The notes beneath the pieces were generated by a model that saw only the letters and a program-made list of their open reading frames with translations, did no database searches and had not been told where the DNA came from. Of a DNA stretch of 42,758 nucleotides, positions 8,131-16,318 are shown in pieces (the stretch's first letter is position 1; every line of letters starts with the position of its first letter). The stretch is from Myxococcota bacterium (GTDB lineage Bacteria; Myxococcota_A; UBA9160; UBA4427): NCBI GenBank assembly GCA_028278345.1, contig JANQEL010000274.1, forward strand, positions 1 to 42,758, written 5' to 3'. Both the position numbers and the translations under genes were made by a program.

Positions 8131-9663
8131 GTGGACACGGACAAGTCCGATGCCGATGAGCCGGAGCGCACCGTGGTTCCGGAGCAGACGCAGATCGCCG
8201 ACGATGCCGTGGGCGGAGGCCACGCGGGTCCGCTCATCGTGCGTTGGTCGGACGGAGGCACACCCCGCGAAGCGCGTTTCGATGAGGCCTTCACGATCGG
8301 ACGCGCGCCGGATTGTGAGGTCCGTCTTTCCGACGGCGCGGTGAGCCGACGCCATGCCGAACTCACACCGGCTGGGGGGCGTTGGCGCGTTCGCGATCTC
8401 GACAGTGGCAATGGCACCCAACTCGACGACCTGCAGATCAGTGAAGCCGTCATTCCGCGTCACGCGACCCTTCTGCTCGGCAATGCGGTGCGGGTCGTGG
8501 TCGAATCGCCGGGGGCTCCGGTGGATCTGTCGGAGAAGGACATCGCCGAGCGGTACTTCAGCAAGGGAAAGAGCGGCGCCGGGGATGTCGTGGGTGGGCG
8601 AACCGAGATGGTGCGTGTCGCCTTCCGCAACGTCGATCGCAAACAGAAACGTCACTACCGATCCATCATCGCCGTCATCGCGCTGCTCCTGATCGCAAGC
8701 GGCTACATCGCCTGGGAGCAGAACAAGGCGTTGCAGCAGACCCGGGCGCTCGCGACCGACATCTTCTACGCAATGAAGGCCGTCGAAGTCCAGGTAGCGG
8801 GGATCGAGGAACGCGTGCGCGAGAGCGGCGATCAAGCGCTCCTGAACGAGATGTCCCAGCGACGCCGCGAGGTGCGCGAACTCGAAACCCAATACGACGC
8901 CTTCCTCGAAGAGCTCGACGTCCTGGGAACCCACCTCTCCGAGGAGGACCGCATCATCCTGCGCGTCGCACGCCTCTTTGGCGAGTGCGAGCTCACAATG
9001 CCCGAAGACTTCGTGAGCGAAGTGAAGCGCTACGTGCACGAATGGAAGCTCTCGCCACGCTTGCGCACCGCCGTCGCGCGAATGCATGAAGCCGGGCTCA
9101 CCCGATCGATCTCCCAGGCGATGCTCGAGCGGGGGTTGCCTCCCCAATACCTCTACGTCGCCCTCCAGGAGAGCAGCTTCGATCCCGACGCGGTCGGCCC
9201 GAAGACCCGCTTCGGCATCGCGAAGGGGATGTGGCAGTTCATCCCGTCGACTGCGCGCCGCTATGGCCTGCGCACCGGCCCGCTGGTCGAACTCGCCGTC
9301 GCGGACAAGAACGACGATCGGCACGACCCCGTGAAGGCCACACGCGCCGCCGCGGATTATCTCCACGACATCTACGCCCGCGACGCCCAGGCTTCGGGGC
9401 TGCTCGTGATGGCCTCGTACAACTGGGGCCCGAACAACGTGCGGCGGCGCATCCGCAACATGCCCGCGAACCCGCGCGAGCGGAACTTCTGGAAGCTGCT
9501 CGAGACCGGCGACGTACCGAAGGAAACCTACAACTACGTCTTCCACATCGTGTCCGCCGCTGTGATCGGTGAGGACCCCGCGCTCTTCGGCTTCAAGTTC
9601 GACAAGCCCCTGGCGGGCATCGATGAACGCATCGCGGTAGGCGCTGAGGCGCCTTCCGTCTAG
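8131..9663 (+). CDS. FHA domain - transmembrane - lytic transglycosylase (SLT) fusion protein
   Basis: 510 residues with an unusual order of domains. A cytoplasmic FHA phosphothreonine-binding domain occupies about 50-125: FTIGR, then LSDGAVSRRHAEL and DSGNGT, with the conserved Gly-Arg, Ser-x-x-His and Asn-Gly intact. A membrane segment at 176-195 and a charged coiled-coil-like stretch (about 200-290) follow. A MltD/Slt70-type domain then covers about 330-480, with catalytic Glu347 in ALQESSFDP, then GMWQFIPSTARRYG and ASYNWGPNN. The GTG start is preceded by GAGGAGG. Inference: cytoplasmic phosphorylation is read by the FHA domain and linked to periplasmic peptidoglycan cleavage. The stop shares CTAG with the convergent gene. 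Confidence 0.85.
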   Translation: MDTDKSDADEPERTVVPEQTQIADDAVGGGHAGPLIVRWSDGGTPREARFDEAFTIGRAPDCEVRLSDGAVSRRHAELTPAGGRWRVRDLDSGNGTQLDDLQISEAVIPRHATLLLGNAVRVVVESPGAPVDLSEKDIAERYFSKGKSGAGDVVGGRTEMVRVAFRNVDRKQKRHYRSIIAVIALLLIASGYIAWEQNKALQQTRALATDIFYAMKAVEVQVAGIEERVRESGDQALLNEMSQRRREVRELETQYDAFLEELDVLGTHLSEEDRIILRVARLFGECELTMPEDFVSEVKRYVHEWKLSPRLRTAVARMHEAGLTRSISQAMLERGLPPQYLYVALQESSFDPDAVGPKTRFGIAKGMWQFIPSTARRYGLRTGPLVELAVADKNDDRHDPVKATRAAADYLHDIYARDAQASGLLVMASYNWGPNNVRRRIRNMPANPRERNFWKLLETGDVPKETYNYVFHIVSAAVIGEDPALFGFKFDKPLAGIDERIAVGAEAPSV

Positions 9664-10109
9664 TCGGTCGCTTCCGACGGCTCGAGGATGACGAGCGGAA
9701 TCGCGCGTTCGCACTTCTCGCGATAACCCGCCCAGTGGTCGTTGTACTCGCACGCCACGGGCCACAGGGCCTCGGACTCGACCGGAGTGGCCCGACGTGC
9801 CGTGACCTCGAGCTTCTGTTTCCCGGCCTGGATGCCGGCTCGCGGCTGCGCATCGATATTGAGCAACCAGGCCGGCTCCCGCGGACCACCCCAATTCGAT
9901 CCTGCGACGAGGAACCCCCGATCGCCGGAGAGCTCCGGACCCTGCGTCTCGCGCGATAGCGGCATGTAGACCAACGGGGTCGTGCGCTGCTTCCCGCTCT
10001 TGCGCCCGGTCGTCGTGAGGAGGAGCACCCGGCGCGTACCGATCTCGTGCCCGATGCGCCCACCGCTGATGCGGTACGTGGCTTTGTAGAGGATGTCGGT
10101 GAGCGACAT
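9660..10109 (-). CDS. Deazaflavin (F420)-dependent nitroreductase family protein, Ddn-like
   Basis: 149 residues, the usual length of the split-barrel DUF385/Ddn family. The cofactor-binding signature TTTGRKSGKQRTTPL (about 32-46) and the strand AWLLNIDAQPRAGI are clear. Family members use reduced F420 (some FMN, heme or none) to reduce quinones or enones. In Mycobacterium tuberculosis, ddn (Rv3547) adjoins the KstR2-regulated steroid C/D-ring genes, and here the homologue is the last gene of the run led by ipdAB, ten bases after the beta-barrel gene. This suggests a reductive step or redox support in that pathway. It implies, but does not show, that the organism makes F420. Confidence 0.8.
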   Translation of the reverse strand: MSLTDILYKATYRISGGRIGHEIGTRRVLLLTTTGRKSGKQRTTPLVYMPLSRETQGPELSGDRGFLVAGSNWGGPREPAWLLNIDAQPRAGIQAGKQKLEVTARRATPVESEALWPVACEYNDHWAGYREKCERAIPLVILEPSEATD

Positions 10110-10119
10110 GACCGCCTCC

Positions 10120-10989
10120 TCAGGACTCGCCGCCGAAGGTCAGAACGATTCCAGCGTTGATCAACATATCCACGGCCTCGTCCGTCACCCCACCGCCGCC
10201 GGTGAATCGAAAGACGATATCGCCAGGAGCGCCGATGTGGATGTCCAAGCCCCCTTCCATCACGATCGCGTCGGCCGTGAACCAGGAGGAGTCGAAGACG
10301 AAGTGCTGCCCCGTGACCTCGGTCCGCAGCAGCAGGCGGTCACTCAACGAGAAGAGGAGCTGTGTTCCGTAGAGGACGCGGTCGTAGGCGCCATCCGTCC
10401 CGGCACTGGTCGCCCCATCGAAGGCCGCGACGTATTCGGCGGTGACCTGCCAGGAAAACGCCGGGAAGTCGAAACGACCCGCCAGCGCGCCGTCGATATG
10501 GAATTCGTCCTCGATGAAGCGCTTGTCCGAGGACGTGGGGGCCTGGATTCCAGCGTAGACCGCAGCCGTGAAACGCGTGGTGTCACCCACCCTCAGCGGA
10601 TCCGAAACGGCCTTCGCGCTGAAGTGGAGGTTGCCGAACGCTTCGTCTCGGGTCGTGTCGCGCGCACCGATGTGGACGAACTCGAGTTCGGCTTCGTGGA
10701 AATGAAACGGCACGATCGCGACGAACTCGAAGTTTCCCACCCCATAGGAGAGGGTCTCCGCGAGCGTGAAGAAGTGATTCGTCACCTCGCCGAAGAAGGT
10801 CGTGAACTCCGATCGTGAGTAGGTGACGCTCGTCTCCGCCCAGAGTCCGGGAAAGACGGCCGCATCGACATGGAAGGATCGATCTCCCCGCACGGGAACC
10901 GCATAGGCAGCATGGTCGTCCGCCCACGCCGGTCGACCGAGCGCAAGCAGGGCGAAGATCAAGCCGACACTGATCGCGCGGTTCGTCAT
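10120..10989 (-). CDS. Outer-membrane beta-barrel-like protein with signal peptide
   Basis: 289 residues from the ATG at 10989. A signal peptide (MTNRAISVGLIFALLALGRPAWA) with an AWA cleavage site precedes a mature part made of alternating amphipathic strands (for example VDAAVFPGLWAETSVTYSRS) and ends in a strand-like sequence. This looks like a transporter-type or MetA-pathway-of-phenol-type barrel, though no family is certain. It lies inside the ipd gene run, ten bases before the Ddn-like gene and 37 after the aldolase. A role in uptake of a hydrophobic substrate is an inference from position. Confidence 0.6.
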   Translation of the reverse strand: MTNRAISVGLIFALLALGRPAWADDHAAYAVPVRGDRSFHVDAAVFPGLWAETSVTYSRSEFTTFFGEVTNHFFTLAETLSYGVGNFEFVAIVPFHFHEAELEFVHIGARDTTRDEAFGNLHFSAKAVSDPLRVGDTTRFTAAVYAGIQAPTSSDKRFIEDEFHIDGALAGRFDFPAFSWQVTAEYVAAFDGATSAGTDGAYDRVLYGTQLLFSLSDRLLLRTEVTGQHFVFDSSWFTADAIVMEGGLDIHIGAPGDIVFRFTGGGGVTDEAVDMLINAGIVLTFGGES

Positions 10990-11026
10990 CTGCTTCCGGA
11001 ACTCCCCGAAACAGCCGGTGGCAATC

Positions 11027-13036
11027 TCATCGTGGAGAAGCCGCGATGTTTCCACCATCGACGGTGACAATGCAGCCCGTCGTGCTCTGGGCGAGGGCGA
11101 GGTCGACGAAGGCCTTCGCGACATCGTCGGCCGTCACCTCGCGGGCGAGCAGGTTCGAGCGATAGTAGTCGTCGGCCGAGAGGCCGCGCGCCTCCGCGCG
11201 TTTCTCCACATCGGCCTGATCGAGGAGACGGGTGCGGATGCGATCGGCGTTCACCGCGTTCGCGCGGATACCGTACTCGCCGAGTTCGAGGGCGTACTGC
11301 TTGGTGAGGGCCACGAGTGCAGCCTTCGCGATCGCGTAGGGGCCGAAGCCCTTGCCCGGATTGAAGGCCGCCTTCGAAGCGTTGAAGAGCAGGAAGCCGC
11401 CCGTCCCCTGGGCGCGAAGGCGCGCGCTCGCCGCCTGGGCGAGCCATTGGTGGGCGAGCAGATTGATCTCGAGGCTCCCGCGCAACACGGCTTCTTCGCA
11501 GGTGTCGATCTCGGCCTGCGGAGCGGTGCCGGCGTTCGACACCACCCCGTCGATCCCACCGTAGGTCTCGAGGGCTGCGTCGAGAGCCGCTTCGACCGCG
11601 GCGGGGTCTGTGACATCGACCTGTTGGAAGGCCGCGCCGAGTTCCTTCGCCACGGCTTCGAGCCCATCGGCATCGCGGTCGAGCAGATACAGACAAGCCC
11701 CCTCGCTCGCGAACGCACGTGCGGTCGCTTCACCGATGCCACTCGCGGCACCGGTGACGACCACGACGGCACCCGCAAGGGGTTTCGGCTGTGCCTTGCC
11801 GAGCTTCGCCTGCTCGAGGGACCAATACTCCATGTCGAAGAGGTCGGCGTCGGGAAGCGCCTGGAAGCTCCCGATCGCTTCGGCATCGGTGATCGTGCGT
11901 ACCGTGTGCTCGTGAACGTCGGCGGCCACGCGCGCGGCTTTGGGCGAAGCCCCCGCCGCGATGATGCCGAGGCCGGGCACGAGCACGATGCGGGGATCGG
12001 CGTCGAGTTCCTTCACCGCAATGCCGCGGCCATCGACCTGCCGCTTCACGTACTCGCGATAGCGCGAGCGATAGGCGTCGAGTGCGCGCTGGATGGCGTC
12101 GCGCGAAGCGTTTCCGGCAAGCAGGAGGGGGAGCGCCTTCGTGCGGATCACGTGGTCGGGGGTCACCACCCCGCGTTGAGACCAAGAAGCGAGTTCCGGG
12201 CGATCGACGTACTCGCGAATCGCTTGCGACGTCCGCAGATGCAGGATGTAGCGGCGCTCGCCTTCACCGAGCCGGCCCCGCAACACCGGTGCGAGGGTCG
12301 CGTAGTCGACGGGATCGCGAGCCGGAACCGCCACGCTCGTCTTGCGCGCCTCGATGAAGCGTTCCGCGTCGTCGACCGCCCGAATGTGGCGCTCATACGA
12401 CTCCTGCGCGGTATCGCCATAGGTGAAGAGACCGTGCTGCAACAGCAGCAGACCCTCGGCCTCGGCGTTCTGCTCCTGCACCTCGGCGGCCAGCTTCGAG
12501 AGTTCGAACCCGGGCATCACATAGGGCACGATCGCCAGACGATCGCCGAAGATCTCCCGGCACAGCGCTTCGGCTTCGGGCTGGTCGACCACGCTCAAGA
12601 TCGCATCCGCGTGGGAATGATCGATGAACTTGTGCGGCAGGAATGCGTGGAGCAGCGTTTCGACCGACGGATTGGGCGCGCCTGCATCGAGGAGTCGCGT
12701 GCGCTGGGCGTTCACCATGTCCTCGTCGCTGAGCGACTCGCGCTCCCGCAGCGCGCCGAGGGAAGCGAGGCGAACGGCTGGCAGCCCTTCGGGTTCGATG
12801 TCGCCGAGATCCCATCCGCTGCCTTTCACGCATAGCACGTCGACCGTCTCACCGAGATCGTCTTCGAGGCGCGTCTTCACCGACGTGTTGCCGCCGCCGT
12901 GCAGCACCAGCGAGGGGTCGCGACCGATCAGGCGCGAGGTATAGACCCGCAACGCGATGTCGCGATTGACGTCCGACCGGCCCGCATACTGCTCGACCAG
13001 CGCTTCGGCTTCGGCGTCGCTCCACTGGCTCTTCAT
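11027..13036 (-). CDS. Bifunctional class II aldolase / short-chain dehydrogenase (RhaD-type aldolase-ADH)
   Basis: 669 residues in two enzymes. The N-terminal class II aldolase half (about 30-390) has LVLHGGGNTSVK, zinc histidines in DHSHAD (H140, H142) and LLLQHGLFTYGD (H201), and Glu127. The C-terminal half (about 420-669) is an SDR with GAASGIG (429-435), S554, Y567 and K571. This is the architecture of rhamnulose-1-phosphate aldolase/lactaldehyde dehydrogenase fusions, which act on deoxy-sugar phosphates or similar 2-hydroxy/oxo compounds. The start is the ATG at 13036, because residues upstream in the frame read antisense to another gene. No sugar kinase or isomerase is nearby, so the true substrate is open. 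Confidence 0.85.
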   Translation of the reverse strand: MKSQWSDAEAEALVEQYAGRSDVNRDIALRVYTSRLIGRDPSLVLHGGGNTSVKTRLEDDLGETVDVLCVKGSGWDLGDIEPEGLPAVRLASLGALRERESLSDEDMVNAQRTRLLDAGAPNPSVETLLHAFLPHKFIDHSHADAILSVVDQPEAEALCREIFGDRLAIVPYVMPGFELSKLAAEVQEQNAEAEGLLLLQHGLFTYGDTAQESYERHIRAVDDAERFIEARKTSVAVPARDPVDYATLAPVLRGRLGEGERRYILHLRTSQAIREYVDRPELASWSQRGVVTPDHVIRTKALPLLLAGNASRDAIQRALDAYRSRYREYVKRQVDGRGIAVKELDADPRIVLVPGLGIIAAGASPKAARVAADVHEHTVRTITDAEAIGSFQALPDADLFDMEYWSLEQAKLGKAQPKPLAGAVVVVTGAASGIGEATARAFASEGACLYLLDRDADGLEAVAKELGAAFQQVDVTDPAAVEAALDAALETYGGIDGVVSNAGTAPQAEIDTCEEAVLRGSLEINLLAHQWLAQAASARLRAQGTGGFLLFNASKAAFNPGKGFGPYAIAKAALVALTKQYALELGEYGIRANAVNADRIRTRLLDQADVEKRAEARGLSADDYYRSNLLAREVTADDVAKAFVDLALAQSTTGCIVTVDGGNIAASPR

Positions 13037-13056
13037 CGAGTTCCCTCTGTTGCCGA

Positions 13057-13806
13057 TCAGCCGACGCGCTTCGCGTCGACGAAGATGCCGTTCACGAAGG
13101 TCTCGCCGCGCTGCACGTAGCCCTTCGAATAGAAGAAGCGGGCGATCTCGGGCATCTTGCGCACGGTGCCCGTGACGAGGGTTTCGATGCAGATCACCGT
13201 CGGGCGCTGGTTTTCGTAGTCGATGGCCTTGGCGAGATCGAAGTGGATGCCTTCGGCATCGATCGAGAGGTAGGTCGGGGCGCCACCGGGGAAGTGCTCG
13301 CGCATCACGCGGTTGATGTCGAGGAGCGGCATCTTGATCACCTTTTCGATCGAGATCTTGCCGCCGCTGATCTTCACCTGATGGTCGGCTTCCTCCTTGG
13401 AGAAGGTGTTCCAGGAAGGGTCGGTCATCATGTAGAAGTCGGCTTCGTTGACGTCGGAGATGCCGATGCCCGCCTCGAGAGTCGTGTCGCGGGGACGCAC
13501 CCGCCGCAGCTCCTTGCAGATCGCGGGGTTGGGTTCGACGAGCACGCCGCTGAAGCCCGACTCGTAGAAGTAGTAGGTGTTGTTGATCTCGATCGGCCGA
13601 TAGGCCCCGATGTCCATGTAGGTCATGGTCTCGAAGCCGAGCTTGCCCAGGATGAACGCGACGATCAGATCCTCGCCGCATTGCGCGTAGCTCTGCTGGG
13701 CTTCTTCACGCGGGGCCGCGAGGCCGGCTCCCGCGGCCACCCCCAGCGGAACCCCCACCGCTAGACCCGCGGCGCCGGAGAGGAACTCCTTGCGATTGAG
13801 CTTCAT
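13057..13806 (-). CDS. FkbM-type methyltransferase-like protein with a Tat-like leader
   Basis: 249 residues. An FkbM-family SAM-binding core is visible: SYAQCGEDL, MTYMDIGAYRP (motif I, about 62-71), VLVEPNP (88-94) and TYLSIDAEGIHFDL. Before it lies an unusual leader with NRKEFL (4-9), a glycine/alanine-rich hydrophobic core to about residue 30 and an LAAP end, like a Tat signal with Arg-Lys in place of twin Arg. FkbM proteins are normally cytoplasmic O-methyltransferases; an exported one would lack SAM, so it may be a membrane-tethered enzyme or a non-enzymatic relative. It sits 75 bases after the MaoC gene and 20 before the aldolase gene. Confidence 0.7.
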   Translation of the reverse strand: MKLNRKEFLSGAAGLAVGVPLGVAAGAGLAAPREEAQQSYAQCGEDLIVAFILGKLGFETMTYMDIGAYRPIEINNTYYFYESGFSGVLVEPNPAICKELRRVRPRDTTLEAGIGISDVNEADFYMMTDPSWNTFSKEEADHQVKISGGKISIEKVIKMPLLDINRVMREHFPGGAPTYLSIDAEGIHFDLAKAIDYENQRPTVICIETLVTGTVRKMPEIARFFYSKGYVQRGETFVNGIFVDAKRVG

Positions 13807-13881
13807 CGTCGGACACTCCGTTTCGGTCCGACACACTCTACCGGCTCAGCTCCGCGGCGTCCTATCGAAGGCTCCGCGCGA

Positions 13882-14343
13882 TCACTCGGGCACGTAGCGA
13901 CTGATCGTATCGATCACGCAGGCCGGGCGATCGCTTCCCTCGATCTCGACCGTCACCCGCACTGTCGATTGGATCGCGCCGTTCTTCACTTCCTCGACCT
14001 TGAGGAGTTCGGCACTGCCACGAACGCGCGAACCCACGGGAACCGGAGCCGGGAAGCGCAACTTGTCGGCGCCGTAGTTCACACCCATCGAGATGCCACG
14101 CACGTCGATGATCTGCGGAAGGAAGAGGTTCACCAGGCTCTGCGTCAGATAGCCGTGCGCGATCGTCGATCCGAAGGGGCCATCCTTCGCACGCTCGGGG
14201 TCGACGTGGATCCACTGATGATCCCCCGTCGCTTCGGCGAACTTGTCGATGCGATCCTGGTCGATCTCCAACCATTCGCTGACCCCCAGGTGCTTTCCCT
14301 CGGAGGCCTTGAGTTCGCTCGGATGATTGAAGACGGTCGCCAT
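13882..14343 (-). CDS. MaoC-like (R)-enoyl-CoA hydratase
   Basis: 153-residue single hot-dog domain. The hydratase-2 motif FAEATGDHQWIHVD (about 35-48) has the Asp41/His46 pair, followed by AHGYLTQSL. Such enzymes hydrate trans-2-enoyl-CoA to (R)-3-hydroxyacyl-CoA. It is 12 bases downstream of an SDR gene, which can oxidise the product, so both likely serve beta-oxidation of ring-derived acyl-CoA in this operon. Confidence 0.85.
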   Translation of the reverse strand: MATVFNHPSELKASEGKHLGVSEWLEIDQDRIDKFAEATGDHQWIHVDPERAKDGPFGSTIAHGYLTQSLVNLFLPQIIDVRGISMGVNYGADKLRFPAPVPVGSRVRGSAELLKVEEVKNGAIQSTVRVTVEIEGSDRPACVIDTISRYVPE

Positions 14344-14355
14344 CGGTTTCGCTCC

Positions 14356-15147
14356 CTATTCTGACTTGTTCTTGGCGGCATCGAGGAAGGCCGGCTTCTC
14401 GCCACCCCCGTGCACGGTGACGCTTGCGCCGCTCACATAACTCGCGAGCGGTGATGCGAGGTAGAGACAGGTATCGCCGATGTCCCCCGGCTCGCCCATG
14501 CGCTCGAGGGGAACCGTGTTGCCCACGGCCGCGATGCCCTCATCGTCGCCGTAGTGGAGATGGGCGAGTTCGGTGCGGATCATGCCCGCGATGATGGCGG
14601 TGACGCGCACCTTCGGCGCCCACTCGACGCCGAGGCTCTGGGTCAGGCTCAAGAGCCCCGCCTTCGCAGCGCCGTAGGCCGCCGTGCCCGGCGAGGGCCG
14701 CGTCGCCGAAACACTCGCGATGTTGATGATGACCCCGCCGCCTTCCTGCTCCTGCATCACCGCGTTCGCCGCCTGGGCGAAGTTCAGTGGCGCAATGAGG
14801 TTGAGACGGATGATCGATTCACTGAACCGCGGCGAGGCCGTCGCGGCGTCCGCTTCGGGTGCGCCGCCCGCGTTGTTTACGAGCACGTCCACGCGGCCGA
14901 AGCGTTCCTTCGCGAAGGCGATCACCCCACCGATCTGCTCGACATCACGCACGTCGGCTGCGACGAACTCGGCTTTGCGCCCGCCGGCTTCGGGCAGCGC
15001 CTCGGGTTCGTTGCGTCCGCAGATCACGACATCGGCGCCGGCTTCGAGGAAGCGCGTCGTGATGCCGAGCCCCACGCCGCGACCGCCGCCGGTCACGATG
15101 ACCACTTTGCCCGTGTAGTTGAGAGGAGAGTCGAGAGGATCCGCCAT
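14356..15147 (-). CDS. Short-chain dehydrogenase/reductase of the ipd gene run
   Basis: Classical SDR, 263 residues. The nucleotide loop is GGGRGVG (20-26), followed by NNAG (91-94) and the catalytic set S145, Y158, K162 (YGAAK). The likely reaction is oxidation of a hydroxyacyl-CoA or ring alcohol with NAD. In mycobacterial KstR2 clusters two SDR genes (Rv3548c, Rv3549c) lie beside echA20-ipdAB, and this gene and the one at 16319-17227 occupy a similar context. Spacing to its neighbours is 5 and 12 bases. The exact substrate cannot be read from sequence. Confidence 0.85.
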   Translation of the reverse strand: MADPLDSPLNYTGKVVIVTGGGRGVGLGITTRFLEAGADVVICGRNEPEALPEAGGRKAEFVAADVRDVEQIGGVIAFAKERFGRVDVLVNNAGGAPEADAATASPRFSESIIRLNLIAPLNFAQAANAVMQEQEGGGVIINIASVSATRPSPGTAAYGAAKAGLLSLTQSLGVEWAPKVRVTAIIAGMIRTELAHLHYGDDEGIAAVGNTVPLERMGEPGDIGDTCLYLASPLASYVSGASVTVHGGGEKPAFLDAAKNKSE

Positions 15148-15152
15148 GCTGA

Positions 15153-16295
15153 TCAGAGATCGATTCGCTGCGCGAGCAGCTCGCGGTGGAAGGCGGCGTC
15201 ACCGAGCAGGCTCTCGCTCGACTTCGCGCGCTTGAAGTAGAGGTGGACGTCGTACTCCCAGGTGAAGCCAACGCCGCCGTGGATCTGGATGCATTCCGCC
15301 GCGCATTTGAAATACGCGTCGGAGCAGTAGGCCTTGGCGAGGGGGGCCACGGTCACGAGTTCGGCCTCGTTCTCCTCGGCGACCGTGCAGCCCGCGTAGT
15401 AGGCCGCCGAACGCGCCGACTCGACCAGCACCATCATGTCGGCGCACTTGTGCTTGATCGATTGGAAGGAGCCGATCGGCCGGCCGAACTGCTCGCGCTC
15501 CTTCGCGTACTCGACCGCCATGTCGAGGCATTGCTGGGCGCCGCCCACCTGCTCGGCCGCCAGGGCGATCGCGGCGAGGTCGAGGGTGCGGGAGAGTGCG
15601 GGCCAGGCTCCGCCTTCTTCACCCAGTCGCGCCGATGCAGCCACCTCGACGTTCTCGAAGTCGAGGGCGGCGAGGCGTCGCGTTTGATCGACCGTAGGGA
15701 GCTTCTTGCGCGAGAGACCGGGGACATCACCCGGCACGGCGAACAGGCTGATACCGGCTTCGCCCACGCTTCCGGGTGCGCGCGCAGCCACGATCACGAG
15801 ATCGGCGCAGTGCCCGTCGACCACGAAGGCGCTCTTGCCGTTCAGTCGATAGCCATCCCCCGAGGCCTCGGCCGTGACTTCGACCGTCGACGCATCGTTC
15901 CGGCCGCTCTCTCCTTGATAGGCGAGGGTCGCGCGCGTCGTGCCCTCGGCGATGCCGGGCAGGTACTCCTGCTTCTGTTCCTCGCTTCCCGCGACGAGCA
16001 ACGCGTTCGCACCGAGACACACGCTCGAGAAGAAGGGCGCGCACAGCAGGCGCGCACCCATGATCTCCATCAGCGCTACCAGCTCCACGTACGACATGCC
16101 GAGACCGCCGTACTCCTCGGGGATGTGGACGGAGGTCCAGCCGAGTTCGGCGCCGATCTGCTTCCACACCTCGGGCTCGTAACCGAGCTCGCTCTCCATC
16201 GCCTTGCGGATCTGCTCGCTCCCCGAGTTGTCCTCGAGGAACGCCTGGGCCATCGAGCGCAGCTCTTCCTGTTCTTCGTTGAACGCGAAGTCCAT
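15153..16295 (-). CDS. Acyl-CoA dehydrogenase
   Basis: 380 residues. The ACAD fold is shown by MDFAFNEEQEELR, IPEEYGGLGMSYVEL, the FAD-contact region EREQFGRPIGSFQSIKH and the C-terminal IQIHGGVGFTWEYDVH. The family oxidises acyl-CoA to 2-enoyl-CoA with electrons passed to ETF. In steroid-degrading bacteria many such proteins act as alpha2beta2 pairs in which one partner lacks the catalytic base. This gene stands alone between two SDR genes, so its partner, if any, is elsewhere in the operon. Confidence 0.85.
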   Translation of the reverse strand: MDFAFNEEQEELRSMAQAFLEDNSGSEQIRKAMESELGYEPEVWKQIGAELGWTSVHIPEEYGGLGMSYVELVALMEIMGARLLCAPFFSSVCLGANALLVAGSEEQKQEYLPGIAEGTTRATLAYQGESGRNDASTVEVTAEASGDGYRLNGKSAFVVDGHCADLVIVAARAPGSVGEAGISLFAVPGDVPGLSRKKLPTVDQTRRLAALDFENVEVAASARLGEEGGAWPALSRTLDLAAIALAAEQVGGAQQCLDMAVEYAKEREQFGRPIGSFQSIKHKCADMMVLVESARSAAYYAGCTVAEENEAELVTVAPLAKAYCSDAYFKCAAECIQIHGGVGFTWEYDVHLYFKRAKSSESLLGDAAFHRELLAQRIDL

Positions 16296-16318
16296 CGATC
16301 GTGCCTACCTCGAGGGAA

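Noticed and set aside
11018..12835. 605-residue plus-strand frame
   Set aside because: Antisense to the bifunctional aldolase/dehydrogenase, whose zinc and SDR motifs are unmistakable; long antisense frames are expected at this GC content.
13037..13681. N-terminal extension of the aldolase frame
   Set aside because: The extra 215 codons overlap the FkbM-like gene in another phase and look like shadow; the ATG at 13036 begins the family N-terminus.
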